Shown here: piece after piece, positions 47,360-62,000 of the stretch
Layout of the letters: every line of letters starts with the position of its first letter
How positions within the stretch are numbered: position 1 is the first letter of the stretch
Source: Clusia tigrina
Taxonomy: Eukaryota > Arthropoda > Insecta > Diptera > Clusiidae
Direction: 5' to 3'
NCBI GenBank assembly: GCA_920105625.2
Contig: OV050030.1
Coordinates: 253,735,889 to 253,799,888, forward strand
DNA length: 64,000 bases
The notes under the pieces: generated by a model
The model's database searches: none
Told to the model about the DNA's origin: nothing
What the model saw: the letters and a program-made list of their open reading frames with translations, nothing else
Position numbers and translations under genes: made by a program

Positions 47360-50300
47360 AAGTTCTATACAGTACGTCCTACACCTATCAAAGTTTGCAA
47401 CATACAAATGCTTGTAACTTTTTACTGGAGCGTCATAAAACCTTGAAATTTTGTAACAATAAAGTACCCGAGCCTCTTGTCAATTAAAGTTATCGCTCAA
47501 AGCTATGCTACTCTTCAGTCCCAAATAAAACACTGATAAAACTTCAAATGGCTCTAAATTCTATACGGTACGTCATACACCTATCAAAGTTTGTAACATA
47601 CAAATGCTTGTATCTTTTTACTGAAGCGTCATAAAGCCTTGAAATTTTGTAACAATAAAGAACTCGAGCCTCTTGTCAATTTAAGTTATCGATCAAAACT
47701 ATGCTACCCTTGAGTCCCAAATCAAACACTGCTAAAACTTTAAATGGCTCTTAAATTCTATACGGTACGTCCTACACCTATCAAAGTTTGTAACATACAA
47801 ATGCTTGTAACTTTTTACTGGAGCGTCATAAAACCTTGAAATTTTGTAACAATAAAGTACTCGAGCCTCTTGTAAATTTAAGCTATCGCTCAAAGCTACG
47901 CTACCGTTGAGTCCCAAATCAAACACTGATAACACTTCAAATGGCCCTAACTTCTATACGGTACGTCCTACACCTATCAAAGTTTGCAACATACAAATCC
48001 TTGTAACTTTTTACTGGAGCGTCATAAAACCTTGAAATTTTGTAACAATAAAGTACTCGAGCCTCTTGTCAATTTAAGCTATCACTCAACGCTATGCTAC
48101 CCATGAGTCCCAAATCAAACACTGTTAAAACTTCAAATGGCCCTTACTTCTATACGGTACGTCCTACACCTATCAAAGTTTGCAACATACAAATGCTTGT
48201 AACTTTTTACTGGAGCGTCATAAAACCTTGAAATTTTGTAACAATAAAGTACTCGAGCCTCTTGTCAATTTAAGCTGTCGCGCAAAGCTATGCTACCCTT
48301 GAGTCCCAAATCAAACACTGATAAAACTTGAAATGGCCCTAAGTTCTATACAGTACGTCCTACACCTATCAAAGTTTGCAAATTACAAATGCTTGTAACT
48401 TTTTACTGGAGCGTCATAAAACCTTGAAATTTTGTAACAATAAAGTACCCGAGCCTCTTGTCAATTAAAGTTATCGCTCAAAGCTATGCTCCTCTTGAGT
48501 CCCAAATAAAACACTGATAAAACTTCAAATGGCCCTAAATTCTATACGGTACGTCCTGCACCTATCAAAGTTTGCAACATATAAATGTTTGTAACTTTTT
48601 ACTGGAGGGTCATAGAACCTTGAAATTTTGTGACAATGAAGTAGTATTTTTCTTATCAATTTAAGCTATTGCTCATAGCTACCCTTCAGTCCCAAATCAA
48701 ACACTGCTAAAACTTTAAATGGCTCTTAAAGTCTATACGGTACGTCCTACACCTATCAAAGTTTGCAACATACAAATGCTTGTATATTTTTACTGGAGCG
48801 TCATAAAACCTTGCAATTTTGTAAAATAAAGTACTCGAGCCTCTTGTCAATTTAAGCTATCGCTCAAAGCTATACTACCCTTGAGTCCCAAATCAAACAC
48901 TGACAAAACTTCAAATGGCCCTAACTTCTATACGGTACGTCCTACACCTACCAAAGTTTGCAACATACAAATGCTTGTAACTTTTTACTGGAGCGTCATA
49001 AAACCTTGAAATTTTGTAACAATAAAGTACTCGAGCCTCTTGTCAATTTAAGATATCGCTCATAGCTATGCTACCCTTGAGTCCCAAATCAAACACTGAT
49101 AAAACTTCAAATGGCCCTAAGTTCTATACGGTACATCCTACACCTATCAAATGCTTGTAACTTTTTACTGGAGCGTCATAAAACCTTGAAATTTTGTAAC
49201 AATAAAGTACTCGAGCCTCTTGTCAATTTAAGATATCGCTCATAGCTATGCTACCCTTGAGTCCCAAATCAAACACTGATAAAACTTCAAATGGCCCTAA
49301 CTTCTATACGGTACGTCCTACACCTATCAAAGTTTGCAGCATACAAATGCTTGTAAATTTTTACTGGAGCGTCATAAAACCTTGAAATTTTGTAACAATA
49401 AAGTACTCGAGCCTCTTGTCAATTTAAGCTATCGCTCAAAGCTACGCTACCCTTGAGTCCCAAATCAAACACTGATAAAACTTCAAATGGCCCTAACTTC
49501 TATACGGTTCGTCCTACACCTATCAAAGTTTGCAACATAGAAATGCTTGTAACTTTTTACAGGAGCGTCATAAAACCTTGAAATTTTGTAACAATAAAGT
49601 ACTCGAGCCTTTTGTCAATTTAAGCTATCGCTCAAAGCTATGCTACCCTTGAGTCCCAAATCAAACACTGATAAAACTTCAAATGGCCCTAACTTCTATA
49701 CGGTTCGTCCTACACCTATCAAAGTTTGCAACATAGAAATGCTTGTAACTTTTTACAGGAGCGTCATAAAACCTTGAAATTTTGTAACAATAAAGTACTC
49801 GAGCCTCTTGTCAATATAAGCTATCGCTCATAGCTATGCTACCCTTGAGTCCCAAATCAAACACTGATAAAACTTCAAATGGCCCTAAGTTCTATACGGT
49901 ACATCCTACACCTATCAAAGTTTGCAACATACAAATGCTTGTAACTTTTTACTGGAGCGTCATAAAACCTTGAAATTTTGTAACAATAAAGTACTCGAGC
50001 CTCTTGTCAATTTAAGATATCGCTCATAGCTATGCTACCCTTGAGTCCCAAATCAAACACTGATAAAACTTCAAATGGCCCTAACTTCTATACGGTACGT
50101 CCTACACCTATCAAAGTTTGCAACATACAAATGCTTGTAACTTTTTACTGGAGCGTCATAAAACCTTGAAATTTTGTAACAATAAAGTACTCGAGCCTCT
50201 TGTCAATTTAAGCTATCACTCAACGCTATGCTACCCTTGAGTCCCAAATCAAACACTGATAAAACTTGAAATGGCCCTAAGTTCTATACAGTACGTCCTA

Positions 50301-53300
50301 CACCTATCAAAGTTTGCAACATACAAATGCTTGTAACTTTTTACTGGAGCGTCATAAAACCTTGAAATTTTGTAACAATAAAGTACCCGAGCCTCTTGTC
50401 AATTAAAGTTATCGCTCAAAGCTATGCTACTCTTGAGTCCCAAATAAAACACTGATAAAACTTCAAATGGCTCTAAATTCTATACGGTATGTCATACACC
50501 TATCAAAGTTTGTAACATACAAATGCTTGTAACTTTTTACTGAAGCGTCATAAAGCCTTGAAATTTTGTAACAATAAAGAACTCGAGCCTCTTGTCAATT
50601 TAAGTTATCGCTCAAAACTATGCTACCCTTGAGTCCCAAATCAAACACTGCTAAAACTTTAAATGGCTCTTAAATTCTATACGGTACGTCCTACACCTAT
50701 CAAAGTTTGTAATATACAAATGCTTGTAACTTTTTACTGGAGCGTCATAAAACCTTGAAATTTTGTAACAATAAAGTACTCGAGCCTCTTGTAAATTTAA
50801 GCTATCGCTCAAAGCTACGCTACCGTTGAGTCCCAAATCAAACACTGATAACACTTCAAATGGCCCTAACTTCTATACGGTACGTCCTACACCTATCAAA
50901 GTTTGCAACATACAAATCCTTGTAACTTTTTACTGGAGCGTCATAAAACCTTGAAATTTTGTAACAATAAAGTACTCGAGCCTCTTGTCAATTTAAGCTA
51001 TCACTCAACGCTATGCTACCCATGAGTCCCACATCAAACACTGTTAAAACTTCAAATGGCCCTTACTTCTATACGGTACGTCCTACACCTATCAAAGTTT
51101 GCAACATACAAATGCTTGTAACTTTTTACTGGAGCGTCATAAAACCTTGAAATTTTGTAACAATAAAGTACTCCAGCCTCTTGTCAATTTAAGCTGTCGC
51201 GCAAAGCTATGCTACCCTTGAGTCCCAAATCAAACACTGATAAAACTTGAAATGGCCCTAAGTTCTATACAGTACGTCCTACACCTATCAAAGTTTGCAA
51301 CTTACAAATGCTTGTAACTTTTTACTGGAGCGTCATAAAACCTTGAAATTTTGTAACAATAAAGTACCCGAGCCTCTTGTCAATTAAAGTTATCGCTCAA
51401 AGCTATGCTACTCTTGAGTCCCAAATAAAACACTGATAAAACTTCAAATGGCCCTAAATTCTATACGGTACGTCCTGCACCTATCAAAGTTTGCAACATA
51501 CAAATGTTTGTAACTTTTTACTGGAGGGTCATAGAACCTTGAAATTTTGTGACAATAAAGTACTCGAGCCTCTTGTCAATTTAAGATATCGCTCATAGCT
51601 ATGCTACCCTTGAGTCCCAAATCAAACACTGATAAAACTTCAAATGGCCCTAACTTCTATACGGTACTTCCTACACCTATCAAAGTTTGCAGCATACAAA
51701 TGCTTGTAAATTTTTACTGGAGCGTCATAAAACCTTGAAATTTTGTAACAATAAAGTACTCGAGCCTCTTGTCAATTTAAGCTATCGCTCAAAGCTACGC
51801 TACCCTTGAGTCCCAAATCAAACACTGATAAAACTTCAAATGGCCCTAACTTCTATACGGTTCGTCCTACACCTATCAAAGTTTGCAACATAGAAATGCT
51901 TGTAACTTTTTACAGGAGCGTCATAAAACCTTGAAATTTTGTAACAATAAAGTACTCGAGCCTTTTGTCAATTTAAGCTATCGCTCAAAGCTATGCTACC
52001 CTTGAGTCCCAAATCAAACACTGATAAAACTTCAAATGGCCCTAACTTCTATACGGTTCGTCCTACACCTATCAAAGTTTGCAACATAGAAATGCTTGTA
52101 ACTTTTTACAGGAGCGTCATAAAACCTTGAAATTTTGTAACAATAAAGTACTCGAGCCTCTTGTCAATATAAGCTATCGCTCATAGCTATGCTACCCTTG
52201 AGTCCCAAATCAAACACTGATAAAACTTCAAATGGCCCTAAGTTCTATACGGTATATCCTACACCTATCAAAGTTTGCAACATACAAATGCTTGTAACTT
52301 TTTACTGGAGCGTCATAAAACCTTGAAATTTTGTAACAATAAAGTACTCGAGCCTCTTGTCAATTTAAGATATCGCTCATAGCTATGCTACCCTTGAGTC
52401 CCAAATCAAACACTGATAAAACTTCAAATGGCCCTAACTTCTATACGGTACGTCCTACACCTATCAAAGTTTGCAACATACAAATGCTTGTAACTTTTTA
52501 CTGGAGCGTCATAAAACCTTGAAATTTTGTAACAATAAAGTACTCGAGCCTCTTGTCAATTTAAGCTATCACTCAACGCTATGCTACCCTTGAGTCCCAA
52601 ATCAAACACTGATAAAACTTGAAATGGCCCTAAGTTCTATACTGTACGTCCTACACCTATCAAAGTTTGCAACATACAAATGCTTGTAACTTTTTACTGG
52701 AGCGTCATAAAACCTTGAAATTTTGTAACAATAAAGTACCCGAGCCTCTTGTCAATTAAAGTTATCGCTCAAAGCTATGCTACTCTTGAGTCCCAAATAA
52801 AACACTGATAAAACTTCAAATGGCTCTAAATTCTATACGGTATGTCATACACCTATCAAAGTTTGTAACATACAAATGCTTGTAACTTTTTACTGAAGCG
52901 TCATAAAGCCTTGAAATTTTGTAACAATAAAGAACTCGAGCCTCTTGTCAATTTAAGTTATCGCTCAAAACTATGCTACCCTTGAGTCCCAAATCAAACA
53001 CTGCTAAAACTTTAAATGGCTCTTAAATTCTATACGGTACGTCCTACACCTATCAAAGTTTGTAATATACAAATGCTTGTAACTTTTTACTGGAGCGTCA
53101 TAAAACCTTGAAATTTTGTAACAATAAAGTACTCGAGCCTCTTGTAAATTTAAGCTATCGCTCAAAGCTACGCTACCGTTGAGTCCCAAATCAAACACTG
53201 ATAACACTTCAAATGGCCCTAACTTCTATACGGTACGTCCTACACCTATCAAAGTTTGCAACATACAAATCCTTGTAACTTTTTACTGGAGCGTCATAAA

Positions 53301-53830
53301 ACCTTGAAATTTTGTAACAATAAAGTACTCGAGCCTCTTGTCAATTTAAGCTATCACTCAACGCTATGCTACCCATGAGTCCCACATCAAACACTGTTAA
53401 AACTTCAAATGGCCCTTACTTCTATACGGTACGTCCTACACCTATCAAAGTTTGCAACTTACAAATGCTTGTAACTTTTTACTGGAGCGTCATAAAACCT
53501 TGAAATTTTGTAACAATAAAGTACCCGAGCCTCTTGTCAATTAAAGTTATCGCTCAAAGCTATGCTACTCTTGAGTCCCAAATAAAACACTGATAAAACT
53601 TCAAATGGCCCTAAATTCTATACGGTACGTCCTGCACCTATCAAAGTTTGCAACATACAAATGTTTGTAACTTTTTACTGGAGGGTCATAGAACCTTGAA
53701 ATTTTGTGACAATGAAGTAGTCTTTTTCTTATCAATTTAAGCTATTGCTCATAGCTACCCTTCAGTCCCAAATCAAACACTGCTAAAACTTTAAATGGCT
53801 CTTAAAGTCTATACGGTACGTCCTACACCT
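47360..53830 (+). repeat. Long higher-order repeat, offsets 2919 and 2353 bp
   Basis: A distinctive pair of adjacent monomers, with CTTGTAAATTTAAG in place of CTTGTCAATTTAAG, starts at 47732, 50651 and 53004. The offsets are 2919 (about 15 monomers) and 2353 (about 12). Unit order is shared, but the copies differ by deletion of whole monomers and by a 16-bp loss near 49150. Confidence 0.8.
49141..49160 (+). repeat. 16-bp deletion inside a satellite monomer
   Basis: CACCTATCAA runs straight into ATGCTTGTAA. The usual AGTTTGCAACATACAA between them is absent. The lost segment is flanked by CAAA on both sides, consistent with slippage. Confidence 0.85.
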
Positions 53831-54099
53831 ATCAAAGTTTGCAACATACAAATGCTTGTATATTTTTACTGGAGCGTCATAAAACCTTGCAATTTTGTAA
53901 AATAAAGTACTCGAGCCTCTTGTCAATTTAAGCTATCGCTCAAAGCTATACTACCCTTGAGTCCCAAATCAAACACTGATAAAACTTCAAATGGCCCTAA
54001 CTTCTATACGGTACGTCCTACACCTACCAAAGTTTGCAACATACAAATGCTTCTAACTTTTTACTGGAGCGTCATAAAACCTTGAAATTTTGTAACAAT

Positions 54100-57000
54100 A
54101 AAGTACTCGAGCCTCTTGTCAATTAAAGATATCGCTCATAGCTATGCTACCCTTGAGTCCCAAATCAAACACTGATAAAACTTCAAATGGCCTTAACTTC
54201 TATACGGTACGTCCTACACCTATCAAAGTTTGCAACATACAAATGCTTGTCACTTTTTACTGGAGCGTCATAAAACCTTGAAATTTTGTAACAATAAAGT
54301 ACTCGAGCCTCTTGTCAATTTAAGCTATCGCTCAAAGCTACGCTGCCCTTGAGTCCCAAATCAAACACTGAGAAAACTTCAAATGGCCCAAACTTCTATA
54401 CGGTACGTCCTACACCTATGAAAGTTTGCAACATACAAATGCTTGTAACTTTTTACTGGAGCGTCATAAAACCTTGAAATTTTGTAACAATAAAGTACTC
54501 GAGCCTCTTGTCATTTTAAGCTATCGCTCAAAGCTATGCTACCCTTGAGTCCCAAATCAAACACACATAAAACTACAAATGGCGCTAACTTCTATACGGT
54601 ACGTCCTACACCTATGAAAGTTTGCAACATACAAATGCTTGTAACTCTTTACTGGAGCGTCATAAAACCTTGAAATTTTGTAACAATAAAGTACTCGAGC
54701 CTCTTGTCAATTTAAGCTATCGCTTAAAGCTATGCTAACCTTGAGTCCCAAATCAAACACTGATAAAACTTCAAATGGCCCTAACTTCTATACGGTTCGT
54801 CCTACACCTATCAAAGTTTGCAACATAGAAATGCTTGTAACTTTTTACACTAGCGTCATAAACCCTTGAAATTTTGTAACAATAAAGTACTCGAGCCTCT
54901 TGTCAATTTAAGCTATCGCTCAAAGCTATGCTACCCTTGAGTCCCAAATCAAACACTGATAAAACTTCAAATGGCCCTAACTTCTATACGGTACGTCCTA
55001 CACCTATCAAAGCTTGCAACATACAAATGCTTGTATATTTTTACTAGAGCGTCATAAAACCTTGCAATTTTGTAAAATAAAGTACTCGAGCCTCTTGTCA
55101 ATTTAAGCTATCGCTCAAAGCTATACTACCCTTGAGTCCCAAATCAAACACTGATAAAACTTCAAATGGCCCTAACTTCTATACGGTACGTCCTACACCT
55201 ACCAAAGTTTGCAACATACAAATGCTTGTAACTTTTTACTGGAGCGTCATTAAATCTTGAAATTTTGTAACAATAAAGTACTCGAGCCTCTTGTCAATTT
55301 AAGATATCGCTCATAGCTATGCTACCCTTGAGTCCCAAATCAAACACTGATAAAACTTCAAATGGCCCTAAGTTCTATACGGTACATCCTACACCTATCA
55401 AAGTTTGCAACATACAAAAGCTTGTAACTTTTTACTGGAGCGTCAAAAAACCTTGAAATTTTGTAACAATAAAGTACTCGAGCCTCTTGTCAATTTAAGA
55501 TATCGCTCATAGCTATGCTACCCTTGAGTCCCAAATCAAACACTGATAAAACTTCAAATGGCCCTAACTTCTATACGGTACGTCCTACACCTATCAAAGT
55601 TTGCAACATACAAATGCTTGTAACTTTTTACTGGAGCGTCATAAAACCTTGAAATTTTGTAACAATAAAGTACCCGAGCCTCTTGTCAATTAAAGTTATC
55701 GCTCAAAGCTATGCTACTCTTGAGTCCCAAATAAAACACTGATAAAACTTCAAATGGCCCTAAATTCTATACGGTACGTCATACACCTATCAAAGTTTGT
55801 AACATACAAATGCTTGTAACTTTTTACTGAAGCGTCATAAAGCCTTGAAATTTTGTAACAATAAAGAACTCGAGCCTCTTGTCAATTTAAGTTATCGCTC
55901 AAAGCTATGCTACCCTTGAGTCCCAAATCAAACACAGATAAAACTACAAATGGCCCTAACTTCTATACGGTACGTCCTACACCTATCAAAGTTTGCAACA
56001 TACAAATGCTTGTAACTTTTTACAGGAGCGTGATAAAACCTTGAAATTTTGTAACAATAAAGTACTCGAGCCTCTTGTCAATTTAAGCTATCGCTCAAAG
56101 CTATGCTACCCTTGAGTCCCAAATCAAACACTGATAAAACTTCAAATGGCCCTAACTTCTATACGGTTCGTCCTACACCTATCAAAGTTTGCAACATAGA
56201 AATGCTTGTAACTTTTTACAGGAGCGTCATAAAACCTTGAAATTTTGTAACAATAAAGTACTCGAGCCTCTTGTCAATTTAAGCTATCGCTCAAAGCTAT
56301 GCTACCCTTGAGTCCCAAATCAAACACTGATAAAACTTCAAATGGCCCTAACTTCTATACGGTACGTCCTACACCTATCAAAGCTTGCAACATACAAATG
56401 CTTGTATATTTTTACTAGAGCGTCATAAAACCTTGCAATTTTGTAAAATAAAGTACTCGAGCCTCTTGTCAATTTAAGCTATCGCTCAAAGCTATACTAC
56501 CCTTGAGTCCCAAATCAAACACTGATAAAACTTCAAATGGCCCAAACTTCTATACGGTACGTCCTACACCTACCAAAGTTTGCAACATACAAATGCTTGT
56601 AACTTTTTACTGGAGCGTCATAAAACCTTGAAATTTTGTAACAATAAAGTACTCGAGCCTCTTGTCAATTTAAGATATCGCTCATAGCTATGCTACCCTT
56701 GAGTCCCAAATCAAACACTGATAAAACTTCAAATGGCCCTAAGTTCTATACGGTACATCCTACACCTATCAAAGTTTGCAACATACAAATGCTTGTAACT
56801 TTTTACTGGAGCGTCATAAAACCTTGAAATTTTGTAACAATAAAGTACTCGAGCCTCTTGTCAATTTAAGATATCGCTCATAGCTATGCTACCCTTGAGT
56901 CCCAAATCAAACACTGATAAAACTTCAAATGGCCCTAACTTCTATACGGTACGTCCTACACCTATCAAAGTTTGCAGCATACAAATGCTTGTAACTTTTT

Positions 57001-60000
57001 ATTGGAGCGTCATAAAACCTTGAAATTTTGTAACAATAAAGTACTCGAGCCTCTTGTCAATTTAAGCTATCGCTCAAAGCTACGCTACCCTTGAGTCCCA
57101 AATCAAACACTGATAAAACTTCAAATGGCCCTAACTTCTATACGGTACGTCCTACACCTATCAAAGTTTGCAACATACAAATGCTTGTAACTTTTTACTG
57201 GAGCGTCATAAAACCTTGAAATTTTGTAACAATAAAGTACTCGAGCCTCTTGTCAATTTAAGCTATCTCTCAAAGCTATGCTACCCTTGAGTCCCAAATC
57301 AAACACTGATAAAACTTCAAATGGCCCTAACTTCTATACGGTTCGTCCAACACCCATCAAAGTTTGCAACATAGAAATGCTTGTAACTTTTTACACTAGC
57401 GCCATAAACCCTTGAAATTTTGTAACAATAAAGTACTCGAGCCTCTTGTCAATTTAAGCTATCGCTCAAAGCTTTGCTACCCTTGAGTCCCAAATCAAAC
57501 ACTGATAAAACTTCAAATGGCCCTAACTTCTATATGGTACGTCCTACACCTATCAAAGCTTGCAACATACAAATGCTTGTATATTTTTACTAGAGCGTCA
57601 TAAAACCTTGCAATTTTGTAAAATAAAGTACTCGAGCCTCTTGTCAATTTAAGCTATCGCTCAAAGCTATACTACCCTTGAGTCCCAAATCAAACACTGA
57701 TAAAACTTCAAATGGCCCTAACTTCTATACGGTACGTCCTACACCTACCAAAGTTTGCAACATACAAATGCTTGTAACTTTTTACTGGAGCGTCATAAAA
57801 TCTTGAAATTTTGTAACAATAAAGTACTCGAGCCTCTTGTCAATTTAAGATATCGCTCATAGCTATGCTACACTTGAGTCCCAAATCAAACACTGATAAA
57901 ACTTCAAATGGCCCTAAGTTCTATACGGTACATCCTACACCTATCAAAGTTTGCAACATACAAAAGCTTGTAACTTTTTACTGGAGCGTCATAAAACCTT
58001 GAAATTTTGTAACAATAAAGTACTCGAGCCTCTTGTCAATTTAAGATATCGCTCATAGCTATGCTACCCTTGAGTCCCAAATCAAACACTGATAAAACTT
58101 CAAATGGCCCTAACTTCTATACGGTACGTCCTACACCTATCAAAGTTTGCAACATACAAATGCTTGTAACTTTTTACTGGAGCGTCATAAAACCTTGAAA
58201 TTTTGTAACAATAAAGTACCCGAGCCTCTTGTCAATTAAAGTTATCGCTCAAAGCTATGCTACTCTTGAGTCATAAATAAAACACTGATAAAACTTCAAA
58301 TGGCCCTAAATTCTATACGGTACGTCATACACCTATCAAAGTTTGTAACATACAAATGCTTGTAACTTTTTACTGAAGCGTCATAAAGCCTTGAAATTTT
58401 GTAACAATAAAGAACTCGAGCCTCTTGTCAATTTAAGTTATCGCTCAAAGCTATGCTACCCTTGAGTCCCAAATCAAACACAGATAAAACTACAAATGGC
58501 CCTAACTTCTATACGGTACGTCCTACACCTATCAAAGTTTGCAACATACAAATGCTTGTAACTTTTTACAGGAGCGTGATAAAACCTTGAAATTTTGTAA
58601 CAATAAAGTACTCGAGCCTCTTGTCAATTTAAGCTATCGCTCAAAGCTATGCTACCCTTGAGTCCCAAATCAAACACTGATAAAACTTCAAATGGCCCTA
58701 ACTTCTATACGGTTCGTCCTACACCTATCAAAGTTTGCAACATAGAAATGCTTGTAACTTTTTACAGGAGCGTCATAAAACCTTGAAATTTTGTAACAAT
58801 AAAGTACTCGAGCCTCTTGTCAATTTAAGCTATCGCTCAAAGCTATGCTACCCTTGAGTCCCAAATCAAACACTGATAAAACTTCAAATGGCCCTAACTT
58901 CTATACGGTACGTCCTACACCTATCAAAGCTTGCAACATACAAATGCTTGTATATTTTTACTAGAGCGTCATAAAACCTTGCAATTTTGTAAAATAAAGT
59001 ACTCGAGCCTCTTGTCAATTTAAGCTATCGCTCAAAGCTATACTACCCTTGAGTCCCAAATCAAACACTGATAAAACTTCAAATGGCCCTAACTTCTATA
59101 CGGTACGTCCTACACCTACCAAAGTTTGCAACATACAAATGCTTGTAACTTTTTACTGGAGCGTCATAAAACCTTGAAATTTTGTAACAATAAAGTACTC
59201 GAGCCTCTTGTCAATTTAAGATATCGCTCATAGCTATGCTACCCTTGAGTCCCAAATCAAACACTGATAAAACTTCAAATGGCCCTAAGTTCTATACGGT
59301 ACATCCTACACCTATCAAAGTTTGCAACATACAAATGCTTGTAACTTTTTACTGGAGCGTCATAAAACCTTGAAATTTTGTAACAATAAAGTACTCGAGC
59401 CTCTTGTCAATTTAAGATATCGCTCATAGCTATGCTACCCTTGAGTCCCAAATCAAACACTGATAAAACTTCAAATGGCCCTAACTTCTATACGGTACGT
59501 CCTACACCTATCAAAGTTTGCAGCATACAAATGCTTGTAACTTTTTACTGGAGCGTCATAAAACCTTGAAATTTTTTAACAATAAAGTACTCGAGCCTCT
59601 TGTCAATTTAAGCTATCGCTCAAAGCTACGCTACCCTTGAGTCCCAAATCAAACACTGATAAAACTTCAAATGGCCCTAACTTCTATACGGTACGTCCTA
59701 CACCTATCAAAGTTTGCAACATACAAATGCTTGTAACTTTTTACTGGAGCGTCATAAAACCTTGAAATTTTGTAACAATAAAGTACTCGAGCCTCTTGTC
59801 AATTTAAGCTATCGCTCAAAGCTATGCTACCCTTGAGTCCCAAATCAAACACTGATAAAACTTCAAATGGCCCTAACTTCTATACGGTTCGTCCTACACC
59901 TATCAAAGTTTGCAACATAGAAATGCTTGTAACTTTTTACAGGAGCGTCATAAAACCTTGAAATTTTGTAACAATAAAGTACTCGAGCCTCTTGTCAATT

Positions 60001-62000
60001 TAAGCTATCGCTCAAAGCTATGCTACCCTTGAGTCCCAAATCAAACACTGATAAAACTTCAAATGGCCCTAACTTCTATACGGTACGTCCTACACCTATC
60101 AAAGCTTGCAACATACAAATGCTTGTATATTTTTACTAGAGCGTCATAAAACCTTGCAATTTTGTAAAATAAAGTACTCGAGCCTCTTGACAATTTAAGC
60201 TATCGCTCAAAGCTATACTACCCTTGAGTCCCAAATCAAACACTGATAAAACTTCAAATGGCCCTAACTTCTATACGGTACGTCCTACACCTACCAAAGT
60301 TTGCAACATACAAATGGTTGTAACTTTTTACTGGAGCGTCATAAAACCTTGAAATTTTGTAACAATAAAGTACTCGAGCCTCTTGTCAATTTAAGATATC
60401 GCTCATAGCTATGCTACCCTTGAGTCCCAAATCAAACACTGATAAAACTTCAAATGGCCCTAAGTTCTATACGGTACATCCTACACCTATCAAAGTTTGC
60501 AACATACAAATGCTTGTAACTTTTTACTGGAGCGTCATAAAACCTTGAAATTTTGTAACAATAAAGTACTCGAGCCTCTTGTCAATTTAAGATATCGCTC
60601 ATAGCTATGCTACCCTTGAGTCCCAAATCAAACACTGATAAAACTTCAAATGGCCCTAACTTCTATACGGTACGTCCTACACCTATCAAAGTTTGCAGCA
60701 TACAAATGCTTGTAACTTTTTACTGGAGCGTCATAAAACCTTGAAATTTTTTAACAATAAAGTACTCGAGCCTCTTGTCAATTTAAGCTATCGCTCAAAG
60801 CTACGCTACCCTTGAGTCCCAAATCAAACACTGATAAAACTTCAAATGGCCCTAACTTCTATACGGTACGTCCTACACCTATCAAAGTTTGCAACATACA
60901 AATGCTTGTAACTTTTTACTGGAGCGTCATAAAACCTTGAAATTTTGTAACAATAAAGTACTCGAGCCTCTTGTCAATTTAAGCTATCGCTCAAAGCTAT
61001 GCTACCCTTGAGTCCCAAATCAAACACTGATAAAACTTCAAATGGCCCTAACTTCTATACGGTTCGTCCTACACCTATCAAAGTTTGCAACATAGAAATG
61101 CTTGTAACTTTTTACAGGAGCGTCATAAAACCTTGAAATTTTGTAACAATAAAGTACTCGAGCCTCTTGTCAATTTAAGCTATCGCTCAAAGCTATGCTA
61201 CCCTTGAGTCCCAAATCAAACACTGATAAAACTTCAAATGGCCCTAACTTCTATACGGTACGTCCTACACCTATCAAAGCTTGCAACATACAAATGCTTG
61301 TATATTTTTACTAGAGCGTCATAAAACCTTGCAATTTTGTAAAATTAAGTACTCGAGCCTCTTGTCAATTTAAGCTATCGCTCAAAGCTATACTACCCTT
61401 GAGTCCCAAATCAAACACTGATAAAACTTCAAATGGCCCTAACTTCTATACGGTACGTCCTACACCTACCAAAGTTTGCAACATACAAATGCTTGTAACT
61501 TTTTACTGGAGCGTCATAAAACCTTGAAATTTTGTAACAATAAAGTACTCGAGCCTCTTGTCAATTTAAGATATCGCTCATAGCTATGCTACCCTTGAGT
61601 CCCAAATCAAACACTGATAAAACTTCAAATGGCCCTAAGTTCTATACGGTACATCCTACACCTATCAAAGTTTGCAACATACAAATGCTTGTAACTTTTT
61701 ACTGGAGCGTCATAAAACCTTGAAATTTTGTAACAATAAAGTATTCGAGCCTCTTGTCAATTTAAGATATCGCTCATAGCTATGCTACCCTTGAGTCCCA
61801 AATCAAACACTGATAAAACTTCAAATGGCCCTAACTTCTATACGGTACGTCCTACACCTATCAAAGTTTGCAGCATACAAATGCTTGTAACTTTTTACTG
61901 GAGCGTCATAAAACCTTGAAATTTTGTAACAATAAAGTACTCGAGCCTCTTGTCAATTTAAGCTATCGCTCAAAGCTACGCTACCCTTGAGTCCCAAATC
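54100..62000 (+). repeat. Higher-order repeat, 2546 bp (13-mer) passing into 1175 bp (6-mer)
   Basis: CATAGAAATG occurs at 54824, 56195, 57370, 58741, 59916 and 61091. The spacings are 1371, 1175, 1371, 1175 and 1175. The first four intervals form a 2546-bp unit (7-mer plus 6-mer), supported by the rare TTTTTACACTAGCG near 54843 and 57388. From about 58.7 kb the 6-mer alone repeats. Each subunit carries one TGTAAAATAAAG monomer, which explains the one-base shortfall from multiples of 196. Confidence 0.87.
59685..59880 (+). repeat. Type 196-bp satellite monomer (reference copy)
   Basis: This is one clean copy measured between successive TATACGG landmarks, exactly 196 bp. It contains AATAAA at 59777-59782 followed by the XhoI site CTCGAG at 59786-59791. 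Further on is a small dyad of the form CTCAA-AGC-TAT-GCT-ACCC-TTGAG, with a 5-bp outer and a 3-bp inner stem. It is AT-rich with scattered CpG. Most monomers in both blocks follow this pattern. Confidence 0.95.

Noticed and set aside
47732..47935. Minus-strand 67-codon frame, repeated at 50651-50854 and 53004-53207
   Set aside because: It lies wholly in satellite and is opened by a single C-to-A change (CTTGTAAATTTAAG) that removes a stop. The three copies are explained by HOR amplification, and there is no recognisable domain.
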